Source: COMBO-56-21 sp041494275 (GTDB lineage: Archaea; Thermoplasmatota; Thermoplasmata; UBA10834). Taken from it: a stretch of DNA of 24,178 nucleotides. A model generated the notes under the pieces. That model saw only the letters and a program-made list of their open reading frames with translations. It was not told where the DNA came from and searched no databases. The DNA lies in assembly GCA_041494275.1 (NCBI GenBank), contig JBGQAM010000023.1:1-24178 (forward strand), in the 5' to 3' direction. Positions within the stretch are counted from its first letter, which is position 1. Every line of letters begins with the position of its first letter. Positions 7,758 through 14,449 of this stretch are shown here, in pieces. A program made the translations under genes and the position numbers.

Positions 7758-8528
7758 TCAGTCTTTGGATATACCTTGTGCCTTCGCGGTAAGGTCGGTT
7801 CGTGCCCTATAGAGCGTGGTCCTTCCGAGCCTGCCTCCAAAGCGCTTGGTCCCGAACCCGATGCTTCTTCGCTCGAACCTGTCTGGCACGTCATCCGACT
7901 GTCTGCTGACAAGGGTCTTCACAGCCGCGATTCCTGTTGGAGTCGCCCTCTCGCCCGGAGAGGATCCCTGCTCGTTCTTCAGGCCCTTCAAAAGGAAGGC
8001 AGACGCCGGCGCTGGGATCCTGATGGCTCCGTGGCTCACGACTACCACGCCCCTGCCTGTTGTGATTGTTGAGCACACATACTCCTCGTCGCCCGCCTTC
8101 GAGAGCAGGGCCGATACGAAGCTCGTGCCCGCTATGTTCATCATCGTTTGCGTCCGTCCCATCTCGTGCAGGTGGACATCTCTGACGGGGAGCCTGTGAG
8201 CTTTTGCCTCCGCCTCGAAGATGTTGGTCAGGATCTTCTTGCCGACCGATGAGTTCGAGCCCAACTCGTTCTCGATCTCGCCAAGACGGCCGAAACACTC
8301 GTCGTAGGACGCCTCGAGCTGCGGCGCTTCGCGTTGCGTGTACGAAATCCCGAGCCCCTTCTCGCGATCCTCTTCCATTTCCATGATTTGGAACATGACA
8401 CCTCGTCTCTGGGACGCGAGCTCAAGGAGGTCAGTCGTCCTCCTTCTCGAGGGATCATCAAGGAGTCCGATCATCGCCGCCAGAAGCATGTCCCCCGACA
8501 GACCCTCTCGCGCATCTATGAATATCAT
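7758..8528 (-). CDS. LarC-like protein (DUF111/UPF0272), short form with N-terminal region only
   Basis: The 256-residue product matches the N-terminal part of LarC, the nickel-inserting enzyme for the nickel-pincer cofactor. It has FIDAREGLSGDM at the start (typical GxSGDM), VHLHEMG (118-124), a GRGVVVVSHGAIRIPAPA region and TPTGIAAVKTL (196-206), and ends in an IGFGTKRFGG-type segment. Full-length LarC is about 400 residues, so the C-terminal nickel-binding half is missing or encoded elsewhere. The acidic residue usually after HEVG is changed (MGRTQT), so activity may differ. It lies 64 bp upstream of the TusA-like gene on the same strand. Neighbouring sulfur carriers fit a cofactor that contains sulfur, but no LarB or LarE is visible here. 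Confidence 0.75.
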   Translation of the reverse strand: MIFIDAREGLSGDMLLAAMIGLLDDPSRRRTTDLLELASQRRGVMFQIMEMEEDREKGLGISYTQREAPQLEASYDECFGRLGEIENELGSNSSVGKKILTNIFEAEAKAHRLPVRDVHLHEMGRTQTMMNIAGTSFVSALLSKAGDEEYVCSTITTGRGVVVVSHGAIRIPAPASAFLLKGLKNEQGSSPGERATPTGIAAVKTLVSRQSDDVPDRFERRSIGFGTKRFGGRLGRTTLYRARTDLTAKAQGISKD

Positions 8529-8575
8529 CTCACATAAGAAGGATGGGCGCGGAGATAATGTTCTCGGTTCCCGGA

Positions 8576-9460
8576 TCAGCCCCTCTTCGGCTTCGACTTC
8601 AGCTTCCTTGTCCTGGCCTTCTTCGGCTGGCCTGCAGTCTCCCGCGGGGTGACATCCTGCTCCTTGCGGACCAGTTCTGATGTGCCTGCGTCCATCTGCT
8701 CATCTGGAGCGGCCTCAGCTCTCGAAGGTGGTTCCACCTTCTCCGGTTTGGGTTCGGGGGCCTGCTCAGGCGCCGCCTCTTGAATGCGGACAGGTTCTGG
8801 CTCTTGTTTCATCGCGGTGGCAATCCTGTCAAACATGGACGGCGTCTTCTGCTTCATGGGGCGCTCCGTCTGCTCCATGGCCAGCTTCTCATTCGACTCG
8901 ACCGTTGCCTTGCTCTCTTTGTCCGCATGCGTCAGTATCTCGTCGAGAGCGCTAGACGCTTCCTCGTGCTCGGAGGCCCTCTCCTCCTCGGTCACAATTG
9001 CCTGAGAGAACATTGCTCCGCAGTCAGGGCACTTGTCCGCATCGACGCGGATCTCCGCCCCGCAGACAGGGCATTGATAGCTCACATCTTCCGCGAAGCT
9101 ATGCCCGCATTTCGGGCATTTCTCCTCAGAGCCATCGAGCAACCAGGAGCATTCCGGACAGCTGAGCTTCTTGTCCTCCTTCTTGACTGATGCGGACTCG
9201 AGCCTTATGATCTCCGTGAGAAGGGAGTCTATCGAATCGTCTCCTCCCCGCGCCTCGGCCCTCTCTCGGAATTCTGTATAGTTGACATGGCAGACCGGAC
9301 AGGAATTCGCGCCTCGCTCAATCAACTCTCCGCAGAACGGGCATTCGAACTTGGTTGATTCGGCAAACTTGTTACCGCACCTAGAACAGACTTCATCGCT
9401 CGGGTTGATCCTGAACCCACAGAATGGGCATCCGAACATCTTGGCCGTTCCGCTTGCCAT
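8576..9460 (-). CDS. Protein with four zinc ribbons and a low-complexity basic tail
   Basis: The 294-residue product has four CxxC...CxxC zinc ribbons: Cys 11/14/25/28, 40/43/54/57, 101/104/115/118 and 130/133/144/147. A likely helical stretch (about 65-95) separates the second and third. After residue 150 the chain is charged and Glu/Pro-rich, then strongly basic at the end (KARTRKLKSKPKRG). No signal peptide or membrane segment is seen, so it should be cytoplasmic. Such proteins are common in archaea and may bind nucleic acid or proteins; function is unknown. The ATG at 9460 has AGGT 4 nt upstream and a TATA box about 53 nt upstream, so this gene has a leader, unlike several others here. 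It is the first gene of the minus-strand run and lies 47 bp before the LarC-like gene. Confidence 0.82.
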   Translation of the reverse strand: MASGTAKMFGCPFCGFRINPSDEVCSRCGNKFAESTKFECPFCGELIERGANSCPVCHVNYTEFRERAEARGGDDSIDSLLTEIIRLESASVKKEDKKLSCPECSWLLDGSEEKCPKCGHSFAEDVSYQCPVCGAEIRVDADKCPDCGAMFSQAIVTEEERASEHEEASSALDEILTHADKESKATVESNEKLAMEQTERPMKQKTPSMFDRIATAMKQEPEPVRIQEAAPEQAPEPKPEKVEPPSRAEAAPDEQMDAGTSELVRKEQDVTPRETAGQPKKARTRKLKSKPKRG

Positions 9461-9507
9461 TGATACCTTTCCCGCCTCGGTCGTTGTCTATAGCGAACAA
9501 AAACAAA

Positions 9508-9518
9508 CCTTATATGCA
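9508..9518 (-). promoter_or_regulatory. TATA box for the zinc-ribbon gene
   Basis: The minus strand reads TGCATATAAGG, centred about 53 nt upstream of the ATG at 9460. Transcription would start near 9488 and leave a leader of about 27 nt containing the SD. This may drive the whole minus-strand run down to the desulfurase-like gene. Confidence 0.55.
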
Positions 9519-9567
9519 TTGCCATCCCAAAAACAGCGGCGTCGTTCTCATCGGCAATTGGAAAATG

Positions 9568-9574
9568 CTATATC
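9568..9574 (+). promoter_or_regulatory. Possible box A for the PKD-domain gene
   Basis: CTATATC preceded by a purine-rich GGAAAATG stretch resembles an archaeal BRE/TATA pair. It lies 84 nt before the TTG at 9658, giving a leader of about 60 nt. That leader contains a 23-codon ORF (9580-9651). Evidence is weak. Confidence 0.3.
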
Positions 9575-9657
9575 ACGCCATGGCCATCCATGCAGCCACA
9601 GCTTCAGGAAAGAGTTCGCCCTCCATGAGAGCGACCTTCCCTTTTGCCTGAATCGGT

Positions 9658-10398
9658 TTGGAGGGGGATCACACCACGCGCAGTCTCTATTCTGTATGCT
9701 GGCAATTCGCCGTGTCGCTCTTGGTGATGTTCTCGGCCGCTGCAGTCGGTTCTGTGCACGATGATGCAGCTCCAACCGCATCCACATCCTCGCTGCAGGC
9801 AGCGGGGCCCGTAGCCGTGATCAGCTGGCTCCCAAACGAGGTCTCGAATGGTACATGGTGGAATCTCGATGCTAGCCAATCGTATGATCCGGACAGCATC
9901 ATAACGAACTATACGTGGAGTATAACGTTCAACAATGCGACCGCGTTCCTCTATGCCCAGGGTGAGAGTTTCAAGTTTAAGGACCTTGGCCTTTACATGA
10001 TACTTCTGACCGTCCGAGACGTCAACGGCAACAGCAGCACCGCCTTCACGGCGGTGTATTCCATCGTCGATCTTGACGGGGACGGTCTTCCCGACTGGTG
10101 GGAGGTGAATTACTTCGGCTCCATCACCGAGCAGTCAGGAAGTGACGATTACGACCATGACGGCTACACGAACCTGCAGGAGTATGCATCCGGCACCGAT
10201 CCCACCGTGAAGAACCCACAACCTACCCTGATGGAGAACCTGCGGGCCAATTGGATTTACCTCGCGGTCATCGCTGCAATCGTGGTCGCGATAATTATCG
10301 CGCTATGGCCGGTCATGAGAAGGAGGCGCAAGCAGGAAGAGAAGAAGACCATCGAGGCCGCGCTTGAGATTGAGAGGGCGCTCGAGGGCGAGAAGTAG
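9658..10398 (+). CDS. Secreted PKD-domain protein with calcium-binding repeat, transmembrane anchor and cytoplasmic tail
   Basis: A 246-residue surface protein. It has a signal peptide-like region (hydrophobic 14-31) and a PKD-like domain (about 51-136) with NLDASQSYDPDS, YTWSIT and YMILLTVRDVNGNSS. A DxDxDG calcium-type domain follows (138-185): DLDGDGLPDWWEVNYFG and DYDHDGYTNLQEYASGTDP. Then come a transmembrane helix (about 199-219), RRRRKQ and a charged helical tail. Topology should be outside-in, with about 27 residues in the cytoplasm. The first possible start is TTG at 9658; a purine-rich SD-like GGAGGGGGATC overlaps and follows it, so the true start may be slightly downstream at a non-standard codon. 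The 3' end faces uppP, 6 bp away. Role is probably adhesion or binding at the cell surface. Confidence 0.8.
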   Translation: MEGDHTTRSLYSVCWQFAVSLLVMFSAAAVGSVHDDAAPTASTSSLQAAGPVAVISWLPNEVSNGTWWNLDASQSYDPDSIITNYTWSITFNNATAFLYAQGESFKFKDLGLYMILLTVRDVNGNSSTAFTAVYSIVDLDGDGLPDWWEVNYFGSITEQSGSDDYDHDGYTNLQEYASGTDPTVKNPQPTLMENLRANWIYLAVIAAIVVAIIIALWPVMRRRRKQEEKKTIEAALEIERALEGEK

Positions 10399-10404
10399 AG
10401 TTCT

Positions 10405-11199
10405 TCAAAGCGTGAGTATTGTCACTGCCGCTCCGACAACCGCGCAGTATATGCTGAATATCCAGAGCTTCCCGGATCGTACGGCCTTGAGCAGATACTC
10501 TATTGATACGAATCCGACCAGGAACGCTGTTCCAAAACCGACGATCGAAGACGCCAGGTCCGTGTCGAACTTGTTCAAGGTAATGAGACCGTAGACAAAG
10601 GCGCCAGCGAGCGTGGGGACGGAAAGCAGGAACGCGAACACCGCCGCTGTCTCCCGTTCCAGTCCTCGGATCATTCCGCCGCCGATCGTCGAACCGCTCC
10701 TGGATATTCCGGGGATGATCGCGACTGCCTGGAAAACGCCTATCACAATAGCATCCAGAAGCTTCGCATCCTTCTTGGTACCGCTGGACCAGAACCGCTC
10801 GAAGCAGAACAGCATGATTGCGTTCGCGATCAGGGCGATTCCGACGTATCTGATGTCGAACGCCTGTTCGATAGCGTCCTTGAAAAGGACGCCTGCAACT
10901 GCCGCTGGTATCGTTCCAATCAGAAGAAGTACGCCCAGGAGTCTCAGCTTCTCCTCCTGCGATCCTTTTGCAGGGTGGATTCTGACAATCGCGGTCACGA
11001 TCCTTGCCAGCTCCTTTCGGAAGAACACGATGACCGCACAGAGAGTGCCCAGATGGAGGATGAGATCGAAAACAAGGTTCATACCGGCTGAGAGACCGAG
11101 CGCCTCTTCAGCTATGACGAGATGGCCCGAGCTCGAGATTGGAAGCCACTCCGTCAAGCCTTGAACAATCCCCAGCACAAGCGCCTCGAGTATGTCCAT
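10405..11199 (-). CDS. uppP: Undecaprenyl-diphosphatase-type polyprenyl phosphatase UppP/BacA
   Basis: The 264-residue multispanning membrane protein has both family signatures. The first is GLTEWLPISSSGH (14-26) with Glu17 and His26. The second is GISRSGSTIGGGMIRGL (164-180) with Arg167. Length and the count of about 7-8 hydrophobic helices are normal. In bacteria it dephosphorylates C55 lipid diphosphate; in archaea it presumably recycles the lipid carrier for glycan assembly, which fits the sugar genes and GT-C-like genes in this window. The ATG at 11199 lacks a good SD; a weak TATA-like element about 26 nt upstream suggests a leaderless mRNA. It is convergent with the PKD-domain gene. Confidence 0.92.
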   Translation of the reverse strand: MDILEALVLGIVQGLTEWLPISSSGHLVIAEEALGLSAGMNLVFDLILHLGTLCAVIVFFRKELARIVTAIVRIHPAKGSQEEKLRLLGVLLLIGTIPAAVAGVLFKDAIEQAFDIRYVGIALIANAIMLFCFERFWSSGTKKDAKLLDAIVIGVFQAVAIIPGISRSGSTIGGGMIRGLERETAAVFAFLLSVPTLAGAFVYGLITLNKFDTDLASSIVGFGTAFLVGFVSIEYLLKAVRSGKLWIFSIYCAVVGAAVTILTL

Positions 11200-11221
11200 C
11201 CGTTGCCCGACATGTCTTGGA

Positions 11222-11229
11222 GGTATTCA
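11222..11229 (-). promoter_or_regulatory. Weak TATA-like element for uppP
   Basis: The minus strand reads TGAATACC, centred about 26 nt before the ATG at 11199. Spacing fits leaderless transcription as seen for other genes here, but the match to a TATA box is poor. Confidence 0.3.
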
Positions 11230-11296
11230 AGGTTCTGTGCGTTGACCCAGCGCAGTGGCCAGATGCGATTTCAGAGCAGATAATGAAGGGACAACG

Positions 11297-11304
11297 TATT
11301 TATC
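11297..11304 (+). promoter_or_regulatory. TATA-like box for the subtilisin-like protease gene
   Basis: TATTTATC lies about 82 nt before the ATG at 11383. It would give a leader of about 57 nt ending in the SD AAGGT, 6 nt before the ATG. The region between uppP and the protease is the divergent promoter region for both. Confidence 0.4.
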
Positions 11305-11382
11305 GCATAGAAAAGCTAGTGAGCCGACAGAATAGGGCCGAGTCTGACGCGGATTCGGTTCTCGAAGTCAAGAAGGTACTTC

Positions 11383-13521
11383 ATGCGGATAATCGTCTTC
11401 CTATCAATACTCGTGACCATAGCCATCATGGCTGCGGGCATACCGAAGACAGACGCAGTCGGCGCTATCCCCGCGAAGGAAGCCGTCGCAGCGGTGATGA
11501 ACATCACTGACAGGACGGCGAACGTTGTCATCGAGGTCGCGGGACTGGACGCTTTCCAGAGAGTCAACGACCTAGCGTCTTTGCTGGGCATCGCCGTAAC
11601 TTTTTCAAGCGAAGAGACGGGCATACTGACACTGAGCGCGGCCGGCATCGATGAGAGGGTTCTTGGCGAGGTAGCCGCCATACCCGGTGTGGTCAGCCTC
11701 TCTTCCGAGCACAAGGTTCGAGCTCTCTTCACGCCCAACGATCCCTACGTCTCTCTCTACCAATGGAATCTCGGCGCCATCAATGCGCATACGGCCTGGG
11801 ACATCTCCAGGGGGACGCACGATGTTGTTGTTGCGGTGCTCGATACAGGCATTGACTGGACGCATCCAGACCTCGCAGCCAACATCTGGAACGACTCCAG
11901 CGGATATCACGGATACAATTTCATATCCAACAATCACCAGCCGATGGACGACAATGTCAACAGCTACAACGAAGCCGGAGGTTGGGATGCTAACACGTAC
12001 ACATATCATGGCACGCACGTCGCCGGCGTGATAGGAGCTGTCATAAACAACAACCTCGGCATCGCAGGCCTGGCTCAGGTGCGATTGATGGCCGTGAAGG
12101 TCATGAACGACTCCGGCGAAGGCACTGATGCCACTGTAGCGAGCGGCATTAGGTGGGCTGTTGACAATGGTGCGAACATCGTGACAATGAGTCTAGGTGT
12201 CGACGGTGCATCCACCACTCTGCAAAACCAGATAGAGTATGCTTCCCAGAATGGAGTCGTCCTGGTCGCCGCGTCGGGGAACAGCGGCTCGAGCATGGTG
12301 AGCTATCCCGCGGCATATCCGCCCGTCATCGCGGTCGGCGCGATCGACAGCTCTCTCAGGCGCGCAACATTCAGCAACTTCGGGAACAACCTCGATATCA
12401 TGGCCCCGGGTGTCCAGATATACTCTACGCAGGGAGGTGGCGGATACCAGGCTCTGTCAGGGACATCTACTGCGGCGCCACATGTCGCTGCTGTCGTCGC
12501 GCTCATGCTGTCCGTCAATCCCGCGCTCACTCCAGTCGAGATCGGCAGCGTGATCAACGCGACCGCATCGGACATTTCGCGCGTGGGCTATGACACTGCA
12601 ACCGGATGGGGCATAGTCGACGCGTTCGGGGCCGTCGAACAGATCGCAGGCCCGACTGTCACGATCACTGACTACCCGTCCTTCGCCCCGCTTAACTCTA
12701 CGGTATCCATTTCATGGCTTGTGAGCGGGGGAAGCCCGGGCAACATCCAGAGGACATTCGTCCTTTGGGGCGAGTCTGCTACATCGATGACCCAGACAAG
12801 CCCCGATTTCACGGGCAACACGTGGGCAAGATTCACATACGACGGCGTTCAGTCGCCAGATCACAACGCGACCTTATACATCCAGGCGGTCGCGTACATC
12901 GACGGGTCGCTCTATCAGTCCGATGTCCTCCAGCTGCCGGTGCACAAAGCCCCTTCCAACGGCATGCTCGGCCAGTTCCTGAAGGATGTCCAGGACTTCA
13001 TATTCAACAGATTGGGCATCTACAACTTCCTTCTCGTGCTTGCAATCCTCATCGCCATCCCGGCGATAGCCATCGCGGCGAGGCCTAGGAGAAGACCTGT
13101 GCAGATGAGGGTCGCCTCACCTTCCCCGCAACTACATCACTATCAAGCCCTGCAGCCAACACAGTATCTCCCGCCCCCTCCACCTCCGCCGCCTCGGTTC
13201 GAGGCATACATCGATCTACTTGGCCACGAGGTTATGCCGTCGGTGATGAAGGTCGTGGAGGGCACCAAGGTCGTGTGGGTCAACCGCCAGTGGGCACCGC
13301 CACCAGGCATCGCAATCAGAAGCGGTAGACTCGATCAGGCGGGCGAGCATCCCGATGGCATGTTCCAGAGCGGCCTGCTGATAGCGCCTGGTGATTATTG
13401 GAGCGCGACATTCCACAAGACAGGCACCTACGAGTACTATCTGACGGGCATCTGGAAGACGGCCAAGGTGATCGTGGAACCGCACAGGCCAGCCGGGACC
13501 TACGGACCGAACGCAGCGTAG
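11383..13521 (+). CDS. Subtilisin-like (S8) surface protease with transmembrane segment and cupredoxin-like C-terminal domain
   Basis: A 712-residue protein. It has a signal peptide (1-25) and an inhibitor_I9-like prodomain (about 45-115). The S8 domain has Asp154 (VAVLDTGIDWTHPDL), His209 (HGTHVAGVIG), oxyanion Asn300 (AASGNSG) and Ser362 (SGTSTAAPHVA), so the triad is complete. A beta-rich domain follows (about 425-520), then a transmembrane helix (about 545-566), a basic RPRRRP, a polyproline stretch (597-604) and a cupredoxin-like domain (605-697). In that last domain the strands are recognisable (VEGTKVVWVN, GTYEYYLTG), but the copper ligands are absent: no Cys, and no His where the usual Cys-x-x-His lies. 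By the positive-inside rule this tail faces the cytoplasm. The start has SD AAGGT 6 nt upstream. Probably processes exported proteins; no substrate is evident. Confidence 0.9.
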   Translation: MRIIVFLSILVTIAIMAAGIPKTDAVGAIPAKEAVAAVMNITDRTANVVIEVAGLDAFQRVNDLASLLGIAVTFSSEETGILTLSAAGIDERVLGEVAAIPGVVSLSSEHKVRALFTPNDPYVSLYQWNLGAINAHTAWDISRGTHDVVVAVLDTGIDWTHPDLAANIWNDSSGYHGYNFISNNHQPMDDNVNSYNEAGGWDANTYTYHGTHVAGVIGAVINNNLGIAGLAQVRLMAVKVMNDSGEGTDATVASGIRWAVDNGANIVTMSLGVDGASTTLQNQIEYASQNGVVLVAASGNSGSSMVSYPAAYPPVIAVGAIDSSLRRATFSNFGNNLDIMAPGVQIYSTQGGGGYQALSGTSTAAPHVAAVVALMLSVNPALTPVEIGSVINATASDISRVGYDTATGWGIVDAFGAVEQIAGPTVTITDYPSFAPLNSTVSISWLVSGGSPGNIQRTFVLWGESATSMTQTSPDFTGNTWARFTYDGVQSPDHNATLYIQAVAYIDGSLYQSDVLQLPVHKAPSNGMLGQFLKDVQDFIFNRLGIYNFLLVLAILIAIPAIAIAARPRRRPVQMRVASPSPQLHHYQALQPTQYLPPPPPPPPRFEAYIDLLGHEVMPSVMKVVEGTKVVWVNRQWAPPPGIAIRSGRLDQAGEHPDGMFQSGLLIAPGDYWSATFHKTGTYEYYLTGIWKTAKVIVEPHRPAGTYGPNAA

Positions 13522-13587
13522 GCATGTGCGCTCGTAGAGAATCAGAGAGAAGAGAAAATAGAAGATTGTGAGGAGCGAGGCGACACA

Positions 13588-13641
13588 GAGGCGGTCCCAC
13601 CAGAGCGCGCTTGGATCGCGGAGGCGGTCCGTTCGCGAACG
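13588..13641. repeat. Direct repeat plus perfect palindrome in the 199-bp gap after the protease gene
   Basis: GAGGCGGTCC occurs at 13588-13597 and again at 13621-13630. The second copy runs into the perfect palindrome CGTTCGCGAACG (13630-13641). The gap from 13522 to 13720 lies between the 3' ends of two converging genes and I see no gene in it. A role in transcription termination is possible but there is no T-rich tract. Confidence 0.3.
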
Positions 13642-13720
13642 CCACCACCGGACAAGTCCGATGTCGATCTTCCGCGCGCCTGTCCATGCCTCACTTGGTC
13701 TGCTCACTCCTCATCTTTGC

Positions 13721-14248
13721 TCATGCGGCCTCATTGCCGTGACCCTGCTGCTGGCCGGTGTGCTTTCCGTTGTCCTTTTGCAGGTCCTTGTCCACATCCG
13801 CGCTCATCCTCTCGAGGTTCATCGCGGTGAGTTTCGCGGTTGTGTCAAGAAGCCCTTGCGGGGCTGTCTTGCCCATTTCCTGCATCTTGTCCATGTTTCT
13901 CTGATGGACGAATGCAGCTCGGGCTAGACCATGCAGCTTGGCATCCGGGGCTTCGTTGTCGTCGCCACCGTTGCCATTCCCGTTACCGTTGCCATTGTGG
14001 TTCCCTTTTCCTGGCCTGTCATTTGCAGGCTCCTCAGGGTCGGTCGGCACATTCTGGTCAGTCGCGGGTTTGGTGACTGCATCTTGCGTCGGGGTCACTG
14101 GAGTATCTTGAGGCACTTGATCCTGGGCCGGAGGATTGGTCGTGATTTTCGGCTTTTCATTGCCGCTCATCGACACAATCAAGGCAGTGCTCATGACGAG
14201 CGCTGCCGCGACTGCGGACAAGATGAGTACCCTCTTGTTGATCTTAAT
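13721..14248 (-). CDS. Small secreted/membrane-anchored protein with Asn-Gly linker, possible AUU start
   Basis: No known family recognised. The product (175 residues from ATT at 14248) has a clean signal or anchor segment directly after KINKR, a Pro/Thr/Asp-rich spacer and an Asn-Gly repeat linker (GNHNGNGNGNGNGG). Its C-terminal half is helical, Met- and Gln-rich (ARAAFVHQRNMDKMQEM onward). It is probably anchored by its N-terminus with the rest outside. The SD GGAGGTGAT (14252-14260) is exact and sits 7 nt before ATT; no ATG, GTG or TTG is at that spacing. In-frame alternatives are ATG at 14278 and TTG at 14302, both upstream of the SD. From box A (14310-14317) transcription should start near 14288, which excludes the TTG. 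The start is unsettled; the gene itself is likely real. Confidence 0.68.
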   Translation of the reverse strand: MKINKRVLILSAVAAALVMSTALIVSMSGNEKPKITTNPPAQDQVPQDTPVTPTQDAVTKPATDQNVPTDPEEPANDRPGKGNHNGNGNGNGNGGDDNEAPDAKLHGLARAAFVHQRNMDKMQEMGKTAPQGLLDTTAKLTAMNLERMSADVDKDLQKDNGKHTGQQQGHGNEAA

Positions 14249-14250
14249 CG

Positions 14251-14260
14251 AATCACCTCC
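14251..14260 (-). promoter_or_regulatory. Exact Shine-Dalgarno site that points to an AUU start
   Basis: The minus strand reads GGAGGTGATT, matching the 16S anti-SD core without mismatch. Seven nucleotides follow GGAGG before ATT AAG ATC AAC. It lies inside the reading frame if the ATG at 14278 is used instead. Confidence 0.6.
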
Positions 14261-14309
14261 TCTCTTGGTGCATCCCATCGAGCTGAGCTTGCAATATGAC
14301 AAGTCCTCG

Positions 14310-14317
14310 TATTTAAT
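14310..14317 (-). promoter_or_regulatory. TATA-like box for the small secreted protein gene
   Basis: The minus strand reads ATTAAATA. The predicted transcription start is near 14288, giving a leader of about 40 nt to the ATT codon, or about 10 nt to the ATG at 14278. Confidence 0.5.
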
Positions 14318-14336
14318 GGGGCCGAGGATTTTCCGG

Positions 14337-14379
14337 TGTCTGACGGTGACTATCCGCGTCAGACATCGCTGTCTGACAG
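14337..14379. repeat. Three copies of a TGTCTGAC element able to form alternative hairpins
   Basis: TGTCTGACG (14337-14345) and CGTCAGACA (14357-14365) form a perfect 9-bp inverted repeat with an 11-nt loop. A third copy lies within CTGTCTGACAG (14369-14379), itself a palindrome, and can pair with the middle copy instead. The block lies just upstream of the TATA box of the small secreted protein gene and about 70-110 bp past the stop of the Kelch gene. It may be an operator or part of the Kelch transcript's 3' end. Confidence 0.45.
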
Positions 14380-14387
14380 CAGATAAC

Positions 14388-14422
14388 CCGAAAAACCATG
14401 GAAAACCGTCCCTCTTTTTCGG
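14388..14422 (-). terminator. Possible 3' hairpin of the Kelch gene
   Basis: CCGAAAAA (14388-14395) and TTTTTCGG (14415-14422) form an 8-bp stem with a 19-nt loop, starting 28 nt after the Kelch stop codon. On the minus strand it contains T-runs, which fits archaeal termination loosely. Confidence 0.3.
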
Positions 14423-14449
14423 TCGAGAAATGTGAGATAGACCGCTATT

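Noticed and set aside
7530..8072. Plus-strand ORF (180 codons) across the TusA- and LarC-like genes
   Set aside because: Composition is antisense-like, and both overlapped genes have strong family motifs.
13180..13192. Short C-rich tract coding for polyproline as a possible simple repeat
   Set aside because: It is a mixed CCN codon run in frame between the membrane segment and the last domain, so it is a normal linker and not a DNA repeat.
13590..13660. Stretch resembling a tRNA T-arm (GTTCGCGAAC) after the protease gene
   Set aside because: No acceptor, D-arm or anticodon arm could be folded around it, so I treat it only as a palindrome.
13216..13707. Minus-strand ORF (163 codons) opposite the end of the protease gene
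   Set aside because: It is antisense to the cupredoxin-like domain, has many Arg, Cys and Trp residues without pattern, and has no SD or promoter.
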